From assembly GCF_024129435.1 (NCBI RefSeq), contig NZ_JAMXXN010000013.1, forward strand, positions 1 to 64,000: a DNA stretch of 64,000 nucleotides, in the 5' to 3' direction. The notes under the pieces were generated by a model, which was given only the letters and a program-made list of their open reading frames with translations, was not told the DNA's origin and ran no database searches. How positions within the stretch are numbered: the stretch's first letter is position 1; every line of letters begins with the position of its first letter. Made by a program: the position numbers and the translations under genes. This document shows, piece by piece, positions 8,700 to 20,132 of the stretch. Origin of the DNA: Acinetobacter lwoffii. Lineage in GTDB: Bacteria > Pseudomonadota > Gammaproteobacteria > Pseudomonadales > Moraxellaceae.

Positions 8700-10061
8700 T
8701 CATAGAGGCTGAGGCGAATCATATTCAATCAGCCAGGCATTCAGCTCTGCCAGTTCCTTTTCGGTTAACTGCCCAACCGAAGCCTGCAATTGCAGCACAT
8801 GTAGAAGATAATCATATTTGGCATTTAAATAATCGGTCTTGGCGGAAAAGGCATTACGCTGTGCCAGCAACACATCGACCATGGTTTTTAAGCCTTCCTG
8901 ATATTGGGCTCTGGACGCTTGTGAGACAATTTCCGAAGAGTCCATCGCGGCTTTACGTGCATTCAGTTTGGCCTGATCGGTTTCTACCTGCATAAAGGAC
9001 TGTTTCACATCGGTATTGGCTTTACGGATGGCTGCATCCAGTTGCGCTTCACTTTTTTGCACATTAACGCCGGCCTGACGGATACTTTTTTGCGTGCGTC
9101 CACCGCTAAATACATTCCAGTTCACCTCCACCCCAATCTGGTCGAAATCTCCATTGCTGGACATGATCGTAGCCGGACTTTGCTTTAAATAGCCATAGGT
9201 TCCGACCGCTTCGACCTGCGGATAGAGCGCAGCCTGTTCGACCCGTTTGGCATCTTCAGAATAGCGCTTTTGCAGACGCGCTTGCAGAATATTCAGATTT
9301 TGGCTTTGTGCTAATTCGGTCCAGGACTGCATATCACTTGGAACCGGCTTCTGGAACTGGAAATCGTTGCGTAATACCGCCAGATTTTCCTGATAAGGGC
9401 CGATTAACTGTGCCAGCTGTTCTTGGGCCAGTACCAGCTGAACTTGAGTCGAAATCCGGTTGGCTTGGGCACTTTGATACTGGGCATTGGCTTCACTGAC
9501 CTCACTACGCGCCACCAAACCTTCTTTCAGCTTAGCATTCATCATGCGTAACTGTTCAGACAGCGCCTGCTCTTCCTGTAAATAAGCCGTAGTCAAAGAC
9601 TGCTGCCGCAAGACATTAAAATAGGCTTCGGCCACCTGTAAAATATGCTGCTGTTTTTGCAGACGCAGATTGACTTCACTGAGTTCGACCGAGGTCTTGA
9701 CCTGCTTATAACCTTGCCAGGCATCCCAGCGAAATAAAGGTTGGCGTGCGGTTAAGGCCACCTGACGGCTGGTTGTACTGGAACTTTGCAACTCACCAAA
9801 TTCAGCAGGCAAACCTTCAGACTCTGAGTTGTTGACGGACTGGTTTTTACGGGTCACATTTCCAGATAAAGTCACGGTCGGCAGCAAATTTCCGCTGGCA
9901 ATCCCCAGATTGAGCTGATCAGATTGGTACTGCAACACATTCGCCTGCCAATTTGGATCATTTTGCTGGGCGCGTGCATACGCTTCTTGTAAATCCAGGG
10001 CAAAAATCGCCGGACTAATTAATAGCAATAAACCGGCCATGACACTGAGTTTTAATTTCAT
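8700..10061 (-). CDS. tolC: TolC-family outer-membrane efflux channel
   Basis: The 453-residue product has a signal peptide (residues 1-21, cut after IFA) followed by two outer-membrane-efflux repeats of the TolC type, starting at LQEAYARAQQNDPNWQA. Long heptad-rich coils (about 130-215 and 335-425) would build the periplasmic tunnel. TolC trimers form the exit duct for RND and ABC efflux pumps and type I secretion. The mature start, length and ALYPQVEAVGTYGY strand region fit TolC rather than an AdeC/OprM lipoprotein, as there is no lipobox Cys. It lies downstream of no pump gene and stands alone. Confidence 0.88.
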   Translation of the reverse strand: MKLKLSVMAGLLLLISPAIFALDLQEAYARAQQNDPNWQANVLQYQSDQLNLGIASGNLLPTVTLSGNVTRKNQSVNNSESEGLPAEFGELQSSSTTSRQVALTARQPLFRWDAWQGYKQVKTSVELSEVNLRLQKQQHILQVAEAYFNVLRQQSLTTAYLQEEQALSEQLRMMNAKLKEGLVARSEVSEANAQYQSAQANRISTQVQLVLAQEQLAQLIGPYQENLAVLRNDFQFQKPVPSDMQSWTELAQSQNLNILQARLQKRYSEDAKRVEQAALYPQVEAVGTYGYLKQSPATIMSSNGDFDQIGVEVNWNVFSGGRTQKSIRQAGVNVQKSEAQLDAAIRKANTDVKQSFMQVETDQAKLNARKAAMDSSEIVSQASRAQYQEGLKTMVDVLLAQRNAFSAKTDYLNAKYDYLLHVLQLQASVGQLTEKELAELNAWLIEYDSPQPL

Positions 10062-10130
10062 TTTATAGTGTTAACCCCTAACAGCCATTCAGATCAAAAA
10101 ATTCTGGCGCTTTAAGCTAAGCCATACTAA

Positions 10131-10223
10131 AGAGATCTCTTGAATTTTTACGTATGATTTTTATTAACTTTTTAATATAACTATCGCGTTTTATTCACGA
10201 TTAATTCAATTTTCAAGATCTCT
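10131..10223. repeat. Long-range inverted repeat in the tolC upstream region
   Basis: AGAGATCTCTTGAA (10131-10144) and TTCAAGATCTCT (10212-10223) are inverted copies apart from one inserted base, 67 bases apart. They lie in the divergent gap between tolC and the unknown lipoprotein. They could be paired operator half-sites or the base of a fold-back; function unknown. Confidence 0.45.
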
Positions 10224-10350
10224 GTCTGTAATGTAACAAAGGAATTCACAATACTAAACATAGTATTTTAATTTGATCTATACAATATACCTCCCAGTAA
10301 GGCCGTTATTTTCTGAATTCACCTATACAGAGTCCTGAAGCACAGTGTTA

Positions 10351-11382
10351 ATGCCATTCCCGTCGATATTCAAAGCCTGTTTCATTGCCGGCAGTTTGCT
10401 GTTTCTGGGAGGCTGTCAGCAGCCCTCAGAATCACAGCTCCAGATTGAACAGCCTGAAGCGAGTCAAGCCCAAAGTCCAGTCAATGACTTCAGCCTCATG
10501 TGCCAGAATATTGAAAAAAACATGTCCCAGATTAATGACCAGCGTACGACTTTTGCGCTGGAACAGATTAATCAGGATCTTAAAGTGTGCCTGCCCTTAA
10601 TGGAACTGGCAGAGCAGAAAAATCTGATGTTGCGCTCTACCGAAATGTATCAGCGCTTTTTGGCTGTGGACCGTACCGAATTTCAGCAACGTGCCTTTGA
10701 GCAGTATGCGCTGGAAATGGCCCAGCATCCGACCATTCAGCACGCGCATTTTCAACAGCTCACCTCACGTGACCAGTATCTGTTAAAACACAAGGGGCAG
10801 GCTTATGTAGAACTGCTGGATCTGGGAGATGGCACTTTACATTATCGCCGCAGTCCGGAATATCTGGCGCGTATTTTTGCCCCTTATTTACCGGCCGCTG
10901 AAAAAGCCTTTATTGAAAATCTGGCGGAACAGAATATGGAACCGGTGCTGGTAGAAAAACGCCTGCAGATTGAAGCCGCTGATATTGCAGCCCGCAGTCT
11001 GCTTTGGGAAGACTATCTCAAGACTTATCCGAATAGCAGTTATAAACGCGATGCTGAATATCTGCTGAAGCAATATACCTATTTCCTGTTTAGAGGTACC
11101 GAGCAATCCCCGGTGTCGGAAGATTATCGCGATCGTTATGCTGTGGATACCAGTCATCTGGAAACTATTATTGGAATGTCGAGTGGCCAGAAATCAACGC
11201 TGTCCACACAGGCACGCCTGTTTCTGGAATTTCTGGACATGACTCCGGAACAGCGCCAGCAAACCTTGCCTGCCGATTATAGAAACCGTTCGGAAGCAGA
11301 ACAGATTCTGTACTATGCCCAGATCAGTCCGCCCTCACAAAAATACGATAAGGACTGCTTTACCGATGCCATCTGTATCTAG
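10351..11382 (+). CDS. Lipoprotein of unknown function
   Basis: The 343-residue product has a clear lipoprotein signal with lipobox LGGC (Cys22). The mature part is predicted mostly helical and rich in Gln, Glu and Leu. It contains the segment DQYLLKHKGQAYVELLDLGDG and a C-terminal pair of Cys (DCFTDAIC). No known domain was recognised. ATG 10351 was preferred to a GTG two codons upstream. It is divergent from tolC and followed, after a hairpin, by the thiC riboswitch. It is probably an outer-membrane lipoprotein of restricted distribution. Confidence 0.7.
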   Translation: MPFPSIFKACFIAGSLLFLGGCQQPSESQLQIEQPEASQAQSPVNDFSLMCQNIEKNMSQINDQRTTFALEQINQDLKVCLPLMELAEQKNLMLRSTEMYQRFLAVDRTEFQQRAFEQYALEMAQHPTIQHAHFQQLTSRDQYLLKHKGQAYVELLDLGDGTLHYRRSPEYLARIFAPYLPAAEKAFIENLAEQNMEPVLVEKRLQIEAADIAARSLLWEDYLKTYPNSSYKRDAEYLLKQYTYFLFRGTEQSPVSEDYRDRYAVDTSHLETIIGMSSGQKSTLSTQARLFLEFLDMTPEQRQQTLPADYRNRSEAEQILYYAQISPPSQKYDKDCFTDAICI

Positions 11383-11417
11383 TTGGGATCAGTTTCACCT
11401 TCAATCAGTAGGACCAT

Positions 11418-11456
11418 GTCTAAATCAATCCTCGCTTAAAGTTGAGCGATTTAGAC
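11418..11456 (+). other. Hairpin downstream of the lipoprotein gene
   Basis: GTCTAAATC (11418-11426) and GATTTAGAC (11448-11456) are perfect inverted copies, with a small inner CGCT/AGCG pairing. The T-run after it is weak (ctgttta), so it may be a poor terminator separating the lipoprotein gene from the TPP riboswitch. Confidence 0.45.
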
Positions 11457-11492
11457 CTGTTTATTCTGCCTAAACTGAGCTAAGCTTTAGCC

Positions 11493-13607
<2,115 letters not shown>

Positions 13608-13640
13608 AACTGTAAAAAAAACAGTTGTCTTCAAAAAAAA

Positions 13641-13680
13641 CTCAGATAGGATGAAAATAAATCAATTCATTCTATCTGAG
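13641..13680. other. Strong 15-bp hairpin over the Nudix gene start region
   Basis: CTCAGATAGGATGAA (13641-13655) pairs with TTCATTCTATCTGAG (13666-13680), with a single G-U pair and a 10-base loop. The stem ends three bases before the preferred ATG of the Nudix gene (13684), so its 3' arm covers the ribosome-binding region. On the plus strand no T-run follows. On the minus strand it would be followed by eight T residues, but no minus-strand gene needs it. Confidence 0.75.
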
Positions 13681-13683
13681 CAT

Positions 13684-14319
13684 ATGAATATTATTAAACA
13701 GGCCTCTTATAATAAAAAAGACTTTAGCGTAGAGGCACGTGAGTTCTTGTACCAGGGATTTATTCAGGTAGAAAAAGTCAGCCTGAAACACCGTTTATTT
13801 AATCAGGAAAGCTCAACCCCTATTTTGCAACGTGAGCTGATTCATCGGCCAGAAGCAGCGGGTGTGCTGATGTACAATCATCAACAGCAGAAATTCGGCC
13901 TGATCGAACAGTTCCGGATTGGCGGACTGGATGATATCGACTCTCCTTGGCAACTCGAAGTAATTGCTGGCGTTCTGGATGGCGATGAAGCGCCTGAAAC
14001 ATGCATCCGTCGCGAAGCACTCGAAGAATCAGGCTGTACCCTGGATGAGCTGCAGCACATTTTCAGCTTCTATCCGTCCGCCGGGGCATGTTCCGAATTA
14101 TTTCATTTATATGTGGCGCAGACCGAATTGCCTGAACAGGGCGGTATTTTTGGCATGCCGGATGAAGGTGAAAATATCCAGCTGCATATTCTGGATTATG
14201 CTGATATTCCGTCCTTGCTCACGAATGGTCGCTTAAGAAATGCACCTGTCATTATGGCCTTGCAATGGTTGCAACAACATATTCATACTGCAGGAATATG
14301 TCTAAGGGGAAAGACATGA
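13684..14319 (+). CDS. nudF: Nudix hydrolase, ADP-ribose pyrophosphatase type
   Basis: The 211-residue product has a complete Nudix box from Gly96 (GVLDGDEAP through REALEESG, ending near residue 118) with the metal-binding EE pair. The surrounding layout (RQ-type strand QFRIGG, QLEVIAG before the box) is that of ADP-ribose diphosphatases, which split ADP-ribose to AMP and ribose 5-phosphate. ATG 13684 is preferred on family alignment, although ATG 13651 is in frame. Its stop overlaps the cpdA start as ATGA, so the two are translationally coupled, as nudF-cpdA is in many gammaproteobacteria. Confidence 0.87.
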   Translation: MNIIKQASYNKKDFSVEAREFLYQGFIQVEKVSLKHRLFNQESSTPILQRELIHRPEAAGVLMYNHQQQKFGLIEQFRIGGLDDIDSPWQLEVIAGVLDGDEAPETCIRREALEESGCTLDELQHIFSFYPSAGACSELFHLYVAQTELPEQGGIFGMPDEGENIQLHILDYADIPSLLTNGRLRNAPVIMALQWLQQHIHTAGICLRGKT

Positions 14320-15128
14320 GTTTTCAGCAGTCAAGCATAAACACACAGCCAGATTGGACCATTATCCAGATTTCTGATACCCATTTGATGGATCGGGAAG
14401 AGCTGGAATTTGCCCGGATGAATCCCGAGCAGAGTTTTCACGAGGTGATGCAGCAGATCCAACAGCGCTTTCCCCAAATGGATGCACTGATTCATACCGG
14501 TGATCTGGCACAGGTGCCGGTCGAGCAGACTTATCAACGCTATTTAGCATTTGTCCAGTCTTTAAACGTGCCGTATTATCAGATTCCAGGTAACCATGAC
14601 GATTCTCGGGTGTTCCCTTTTCACCAGCATGCGAATCAGGTACATGCCATTCATTTTGGCACCTGGACCATGATCCTGTTAAATAGTGCCGTTCAAGGCA
14701 AGATCGATGGCTGGGTGGAACAAGCTCAACTTGATCAATTGGACCAATTATTGCTTGAATTTAAACATCAGCATGTCATTGTGGCTTGCCATCATCATCC
14801 TTTTGCGATGAAATCGTACTGGATTGATCAGCACCGGCTGAAAAATGCTGAAGATTTAAAAGATGTACTGGCTCGGCATCAGAATATCAAGCTGGTTCTG
14901 TTTGGTCATGTGCATCAGGATTCCTGCAACGAATGGCATGGCATCTACTTTTTATCCACGCCATCGACCAGTGTGCAGTTTAAACCTAAAAGTGAAGATT
15001 TCGCGCTAGATCAGGCGGCACCAGGTTATCGTGTATTACATTTGCAACAAAATGGTGAGTTTGATACCTATATTGAACGGGTGGCATTGAGCCAGCAAAA
15101 TATTAATACCGAAATTTCAGGTTATTAA
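14316..15128 (+). CDS. cpdA: 3',5'-cyclic-AMP phosphodiesterase CpdA
   Basis: The 270-residue metallophosphoesterase has all five metal-binding motifs in order: DTHLM, GDLAQ, GNHDD, HHHPF and GHVHQD. CpdA hydrolyses cAMP to AMP and so limits CRP signalling (Vfr in relatives). The start at 14316 has an excellent ribosome-binding site (AAGGGGA, about six bases upstream) and overlaps the Nudix stop by four bases. The two longer in-frame starts lie inside the Nudix gene and are less likely. Confidence 0.88.
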   Translation: MSFQQSSINTQPDWTIIQISDTHLMDREELEFARMNPEQSFHEVMQQIQQRFPQMDALIHTGDLAQVPVEQTYQRYLAFVQSLNVPYYQIPGNHDDSRVFPFHQHANQVHAIHFGTWTMILLNSAVQGKIDGWVEQAQLDQLDQLLLEFKHQHVIVACHHHPFAMKSYWIDQHRLKNAEDLKDVLARHQNIKLVLFGHVHQDSCNEWHGIYFLSTPSTSVQFKPKSEDFALDQAAPGYRVLHLQQNGEFDTYIERVALSQQNINTEISGY

Positions 15129-15176
15129 CTTTTCAATTTGTTTTTTTTGCATTACTTTATTGCAACCAAAGGAAAT

Positions 15177-15319
15177 GTGATATGCATAGTCCAGACATCA
15201 AAGACTATCAATAAGCATAAAAAGTCTATATGATGACGGCCCCCATAGGAGGATAATCTTTCTACAGGGTGGATAAAAAACTGCATATCACCATATTTTT
15301 TGCGTAGCAATCATACGCA
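15177..15319 (+). promoter_or_regulatory. Structured-looking dksA 5' leader
   Basis: The 210-base gap before dksA contains GTGATATGCA (15177-15186) and its exact inverted copy TGCATATCAC (15282-15291). A perfect TGCGTA/TACGCA hairpin follows (15301-15319). A C-rich/G-rich segment (about 15238-15272) lies between them. An 11-codon reading frame with a good ribosome-binding site (AAAGGAA, then ATG 15182) sits at the left arm. This is consistent with a folded leader or attenuator, but is assigned by eye. Confidence 0.35.
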
Positions 15320-15338
15320 TAGATGAGGAATGCCCTAA

Positions 15339-15866
15339 ATGGCGAATGACAACCAAAATCAAGTCTTAGACAATCAAACTGATGTTGTAGAAGAGAAAGC
15401 TGCAAAGCGCGTACGCAAATCTAAGCCTAAAACGACTGACGGTGGTTCTACTGCTAGCTTATTTGGTATTGAACCTTATCAACCTAAAAAAAATGAAGAA
15501 TACATGTCTGAAGGTCAGCTTCAGCATTTCCGCCAAATCTTGCTGGCTTGGAAAGCTGAGTTGATGTCAGAAGTGGATCGTACCCTGAATACGATGCAAG
15601 ACGAAAATACTGCTCTTCCAGATGTGAATGACCGTGCCACTCAGGAAGAAGAGTTTGCGATTGAGTTACGTACCCGTGACCGTGAACGTAAACTGATTCG
15701 TAAAATCGAACAGTCGATCGAAGCAATCCAGAATGATGACTATGGTTTCTGTGAAACTTGTGGTATCGAGATTGGCTTGCGTCGTTTAGAAGCACGCCCA
15801 ACGGCTACTTTATGTATTGACTGCAAAACACTTGCAGAAATCAAAGAGAAGCAAAATAACGGTTAA
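15339..15866 (+). CDS. dksA: RNA polymerase-binding transcription factor DksA
   Basis: The 175-residue protein has the coiled-coil tip (Asp95, Asp98, Ala100, in PDVNDRA) that reaches into the RNA polymerase secondary channel. It also has the four-Cys zinc finger (Cys138, Cys141, Cys159, Cys162). With ppGpp it drives the stringent response. Relative to E. coli DksA (151 residues) there is a basic, Lys/Arg-rich N-terminal extension of about 24 residues. The ATG at 15339 has GAGGA nine bases upstream. gluQ follows directly, as in other gammaproteobacteria. Confidence 0.96.
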   Translation: MANDNQNQVLDNQTDVVEEKAAKRVRKSKPKTTDGGSTASLFGIEPYQPKKNEEYMSEGQLQHFRQILLAWKAELMSEVDRTLNTMQDENTALPDVNDRATQEEEFAIELRTRDRERKLIRKIEQSIEAIQNDDYGFCETCGIEIGLRRLEARPTATLCIDCKTLAEIKEKQNNG

Positions 15867-15893
15867 GCATGTCTGTAAATAATCCTCCCCTAA

Positions 15894-15916
15894 CCCCTCC
15901 TTTAAAAAAGGAGGGG
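15894..15916. repeat. Palindromic repeat-like hairpin in the dksA-gluQ junction
   Basis: CCCCTCCTTT and AAAGGAGGGG form a perfect 10-bp stem with a 3-base loop. Read in frame with gluQ, the region would encode PPLTPPLKKEG, a short peptide I recall as typical of small palindromic repeats dropped between genes in several bacteria (not verified here). The 3' arm contains GGAGG, about 11 bases before the gluQ ATG, so the hairpin may hide the ribosome-binding site. Confidence 0.65.
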
Positions 15917-15925
15917 CACAACAGG

Positions 15926-16789
15926 ATGGCTTATGTGGGTCGGTTCGCGCCATCGCCAACCGGCCCTTTGCATTTTGGCTCCCTCATTACCGCAGTTGCC
16001 AGTTACTGCGATGCCAAAGCCAATCAAGGCACATGGCTGGTTCGGGTTGAAGACACCGATATTCCTCGTATTTATCCCGGCAGCGAAGAGCATATTTTGC
16101 GTGCCCTAGATGCCTTTCAGCTTGAACCTGATGCCGAAATCATTTTTCAGAAAGACCGTTTAGATATTTACGAAGACGTCATCCAGCAATTGCGTCAGCA
16201 AGGTCTGGTCTATGCCTGCCAATGCACCCGTAAAATGCTCGGTTCCAATCATATCTATCAGGATACCTGCCGCGACTTGGGTCTGGCTTTTGAGCATCAA
16301 GCCATTCGCCTAAAAGTTGAAGATGTTGAAATCTGTTTTGAAGACCGGCTGCAAGGTCGGCACTGTTCAGAATTGAAGAAAGATCTGGGAGACTTTGTCT
16401 TAAAACGTCGTGATGGCATTATTAATTACCAGCTGGCTGTAGTGGTCGATGATTATCTGCAAGGTATGACGCATGTGGTACGTGGGGCTGATCTTTTAGA
16501 TAATACCGAACGACAAATCTATTTGGGACAGTTACTCGGTTATCCGCAGCTGAGCTATATGCATCTGCCGCTGGCAATGAATGATCAGGGACAAAAACTG
16601 TCGAAACAAAATCTGGCCCAAGCACTGGATTTAATTCAGGCGCCACAATTATTAAAACAGGCACTTCAGGCTTTGCATCAGGCTGAAGTTGCTTTAGATG
16701 CTCCGCAACGGATGCTGCAACAGGCAGTGGCGCAATGGGATATCGACCGGATTCCACATACAACTGAGCTACAAGGTCACTATTTATAA
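15926..16789 (+). CDS. gluQ: Glutamyl-Q tRNA(Asp) synthetase
   Basis: The 287-residue product is a glutamyl-tRNA synthetase catalytic core without an anticodon-binding domain. It has the HIGH-like motif HFGS (residues 16-19) after APSPTGPL and a KMSKS-like KLSKQN near residue 220. Cys residues around CACQCTRKM can bind zinc. GluQ attaches glutamate to the queuosine base at position 34 of tRNA(Asp). ATG 15926 gives the canonical N-terminus MAYVGRFAPSPTG; the 19-codon upstream extension comes from the repeat-like hairpin. It is cotranscribed with dksA in related bacteria. Confidence 0.93.
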   Translation: MAYVGRFAPSPTGPLHFGSLITAVASYCDAKANQGTWLVRVEDTDIPRIYPGSEEHILRALDAFQLEPDAEIIFQKDRLDIYEDVIQQLRQQGLVYACQCTRKMLGSNHIYQDTCRDLGLAFEHQAIRLKVEDVEICFEDRLQGRHCSELKKDLGDFVLKRRDGIINYQLAVVVDDYLQGMTHVVRGADLLDNTERQIYLGQLLGYPQLSYMHLPLAMNDQGQKLSKQNLAQALDLIQAPQLLKQALQALHQAEVALDAPQRMLQQAVAQWDIDRIPHTTELQGHYL

Positions 16790-16846
16790 AAACAGCTTTT
16801 CACTTAAGCTAGACTTCTACAATGAAAAATAGATAGGAAGAAGAGT

Positions 16847-17107
16847 ATGTTTTTTATTTTTGGCGTCGGCCCTAAAACTAAAACCATTGAGAAAAGCCAG
16901 TTTCTGTGTCCGGTCTGCCGTACCCGTTCGGGCTATGAGCTGAAACAACAGCGTAATTATTTTTCTTTGTTTTTTATACCTTTGATTCCACTTTCCAAGC
17001 CTAAAACTGCTTTTGTGACCTGTTCTAATTGTGGAACCACAATGCCGAGCACGGTACTTGACCATGCTCAGCCAGAGCCAGGACGAAACTCGAATCTAGA
17101 AGCTTGA
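16847..17107 (+). CDS. Small zinc-ribbon protein
   Basis: The 86-residue protein has two Cys pairs, CPVC (about residues 23-26) and CSNC (about 64-67), a layout expected to bind one zinc ion. A hydrophobic stretch (NYFSLFFIPLIPL, about 42-54) lies between them, so it may touch the membrane. The family is annotated only as zinc-ribbon domain protein; no function is known. Its 3' end overlaps the convergent ftsW by 12 bases. Confidence 0.75.
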   Translation: MFFIFGVGPKTKTIEKSQFLCPVCRTRSGYELKQQRNYFSLFFIPLIPLSKPKTAFVTCSNCGTTMPSTVLDHAQPEPGRNSNLEA

Positions 17108-18292
17108 TTCTTCGCGGCTTGGATTGACTTGGCGTGTGGTTGAATCAATTTTCAGAATCAGACTGATCATGACTGCACAGATAATCAGGGATGAACCGCC
17201 ATAACTAATAAATGGCAGAGTCAAACCCTTGGTCGGCAACATACCCATATTCATGCCGGCATTCACCAGAATCTGTAACAGGAAAATGATACTGATCCCA
17301 TAAGCCAGATAGCCGGCACGTAGATATTGATGCTGCAAGGCACGATGCCCAATACGGATACAGCAGACCAGCATGGTGAAGGACAAGATCAGGATGGTCG
17401 AAATACCTAAAAAGCCAAATTCTTCACCCAAAATTGCCAGCATGAAATCGGTATGCGCCTCAGGCAAATAAGACATTTTCTGGATACTATGCCCCAAGCC
17501 TACCCCTGCCCATTCCCCACGGCCAAAGGCCATAAGGGCATTAGAGAGCTGATAACCGGTGCCTAAGGGATCTTCCCAAGGATTCGAAAAAGACAGCAGA
17601 CGTTGCAGACGATACGGTTCCAACAGAATCGCGGCAGCAAATGCGCCGACCAAGGTCATAAAAGCCACACCGAACTGAATCCACGGCGCACCCGCCAGAA
17701 AGAACACGCCAAGCATGGTTAAGGTAATTACCACGGTTGCACCCAAGTCAGGCTCGAGAATAATCAAACCGACGGTAGCACCCATGATGGCACTTAAACG
17801 GACCAGACCCTTGATATTATTCCGTACTTCTTCCGCACGGCGCACCACGTAGTCTGCAGTAAAAATTGCCATCATCACTTTGGCGACTTCCGAAGCCTGT
17901 AAGGTAAAGCCTGCGATCCGAATCCAGCGTTTGGAACCATTGACTTCCGTCCCGACAAATAGCACGGCCACCAAAAGTACGATGGTAATAATCCACAAAA
18001 AGAAAGTGTTATTAAACCAGACTTTTAAGGGGATTTTATAAGCCAGAAAAGCTGCTACGGCAGCGACAAAAATCGAAATCCCATGTCGGCTAATATAGTG
18101 AAACGGATTTTCATGCATACGTTCTGCATAGGGCATCGAGGCCGATGCCACCATGATCGAACCAATGCAGAGCAAAGCCAACACACAGAAAATCAATACA
18201 TTCCGTGGATTCACTTCAGCAGGTATTCTAGGTATCCACTGCGTATAAAATTGATTTAATTTATTGATCGTAGTCTGAGCAAACCCAGCCAT
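17096..18292 (-). CDS. ftsW: Septal peptidoglycan glycosyltransferase FtsW
   Basis: This 398-residue SEDS-family protein has about ten membrane segments. Hallmarks include EPDLGATVVI, the long loop NGSKRWIRIAGFTLQASE and the late ISYGGSSLI motif. FtsW works with PBP3 (FtsI) to make septal peptidoglycan. It follows murD by 20 bases on the same strand. The pairing with murD, and the position outside any mur/fts cluster in this window, separate it from RodA. Confidence 0.9.
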   Translation of the reverse strand: MAGFAQTTINKLNQFYTQWIPRIPAEVNPRNVLIFCVLALLCIGSIMVASASMPYAERMHENPFHYISRHGISIFVAAVAAFLAYKIPLKVWFNNTFFLWIITIVLLVAVLFVGTEVNGSKRWIRIAGFTLQASEVAKVMMAIFTADYVVRRAEEVRNNIKGLVRLSAIMGATVGLIILEPDLGATVVITLTMLGVFFLAGAPWIQFGVAFMTLVGAFAAAILLEPYRLQRLLSFSNPWEDPLGTGYQLSNALMAFGRGEWAGVGLGHSIQKMSYLPEAHTDFMLAILGEEFGFLGISTILILSFTMLVCCIRIGHRALQHQYLRAGYLAYGISIIFLLQILVNAGMNMGMLPTKGLTLPFISYGGSSLIICAVMISLILKIDSTTRQVNPSREESSF

Positions 18293-18312
18293 ATCACGAA
18301 TCCTTGTTATTC

Positions 18313-19801
<1,489 letters not shown>

Positions 19802-19821
19802 AATTCAGTCAGAAAAGGAAA

Positions 19822-20073
19822 TTATTTCCATTTCACCGCTTGTTGGGCTGGTTTTTCTTCTACACTTTTTTCTGAAACTGGACAGGCACAGTTGCCACCA
19901 CAGCCTGCAGCCATACCCGGTTGCAGCCATTTGGCCAGACGCTGCCAGCCTTGGGCTGCACAGGCATCAGACAGCTTCTGGAAGACTGAGTTAGAGGTGT
20001 TAGGAAACACCTTTTTGAATACGACCAGTATGCTCCAAAGCACCAATGCTGTCACAATTAGAATTTCAATCAT
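19822..20073 (-). CDS. Small FeoB-associated Cys-containing membrane protein (DUF6587-like)
   Basis: This 83-residue protein has one N-terminal membrane segment (residues 2-19). A short soluble tail carries a Cys cluster (Cys58, Cys62, Cys64 in CGGNCACP) plus Cys38. It lies 59 bases after feoB on the same strand, where enterobacteria carry the iron-sulfur regulator feoC. Small Cys-rich proteins linked to FeoB are known in other bacteria. It is probably an accessory factor of ferrous iron uptake; a direct role is inference. Confidence 0.7.
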   Translation of the reverse strand: MIEILIVTALVLWSILVVFKKVFPNTSNSVFQKLSDACAAQGWQRLAKWLQPGMAAGCGGNCACPVSEKSVEEKPAQQAVKWK

Positions 20074-20132
20074 CTCAATCTCCCATACATATACAATGCA
20101 GCAAACTCAATTGGCCAAGGCCAATCTAAGAT

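Noticed and set aside
15331..15339. Mini-ORF ATG-CCC-TAA directly before the dksA start
   Set aside because: The GAGGA site abuts this ATG with no spacing, but is well placed for the dksA ATG nine bases on, so it is simply the spacer.
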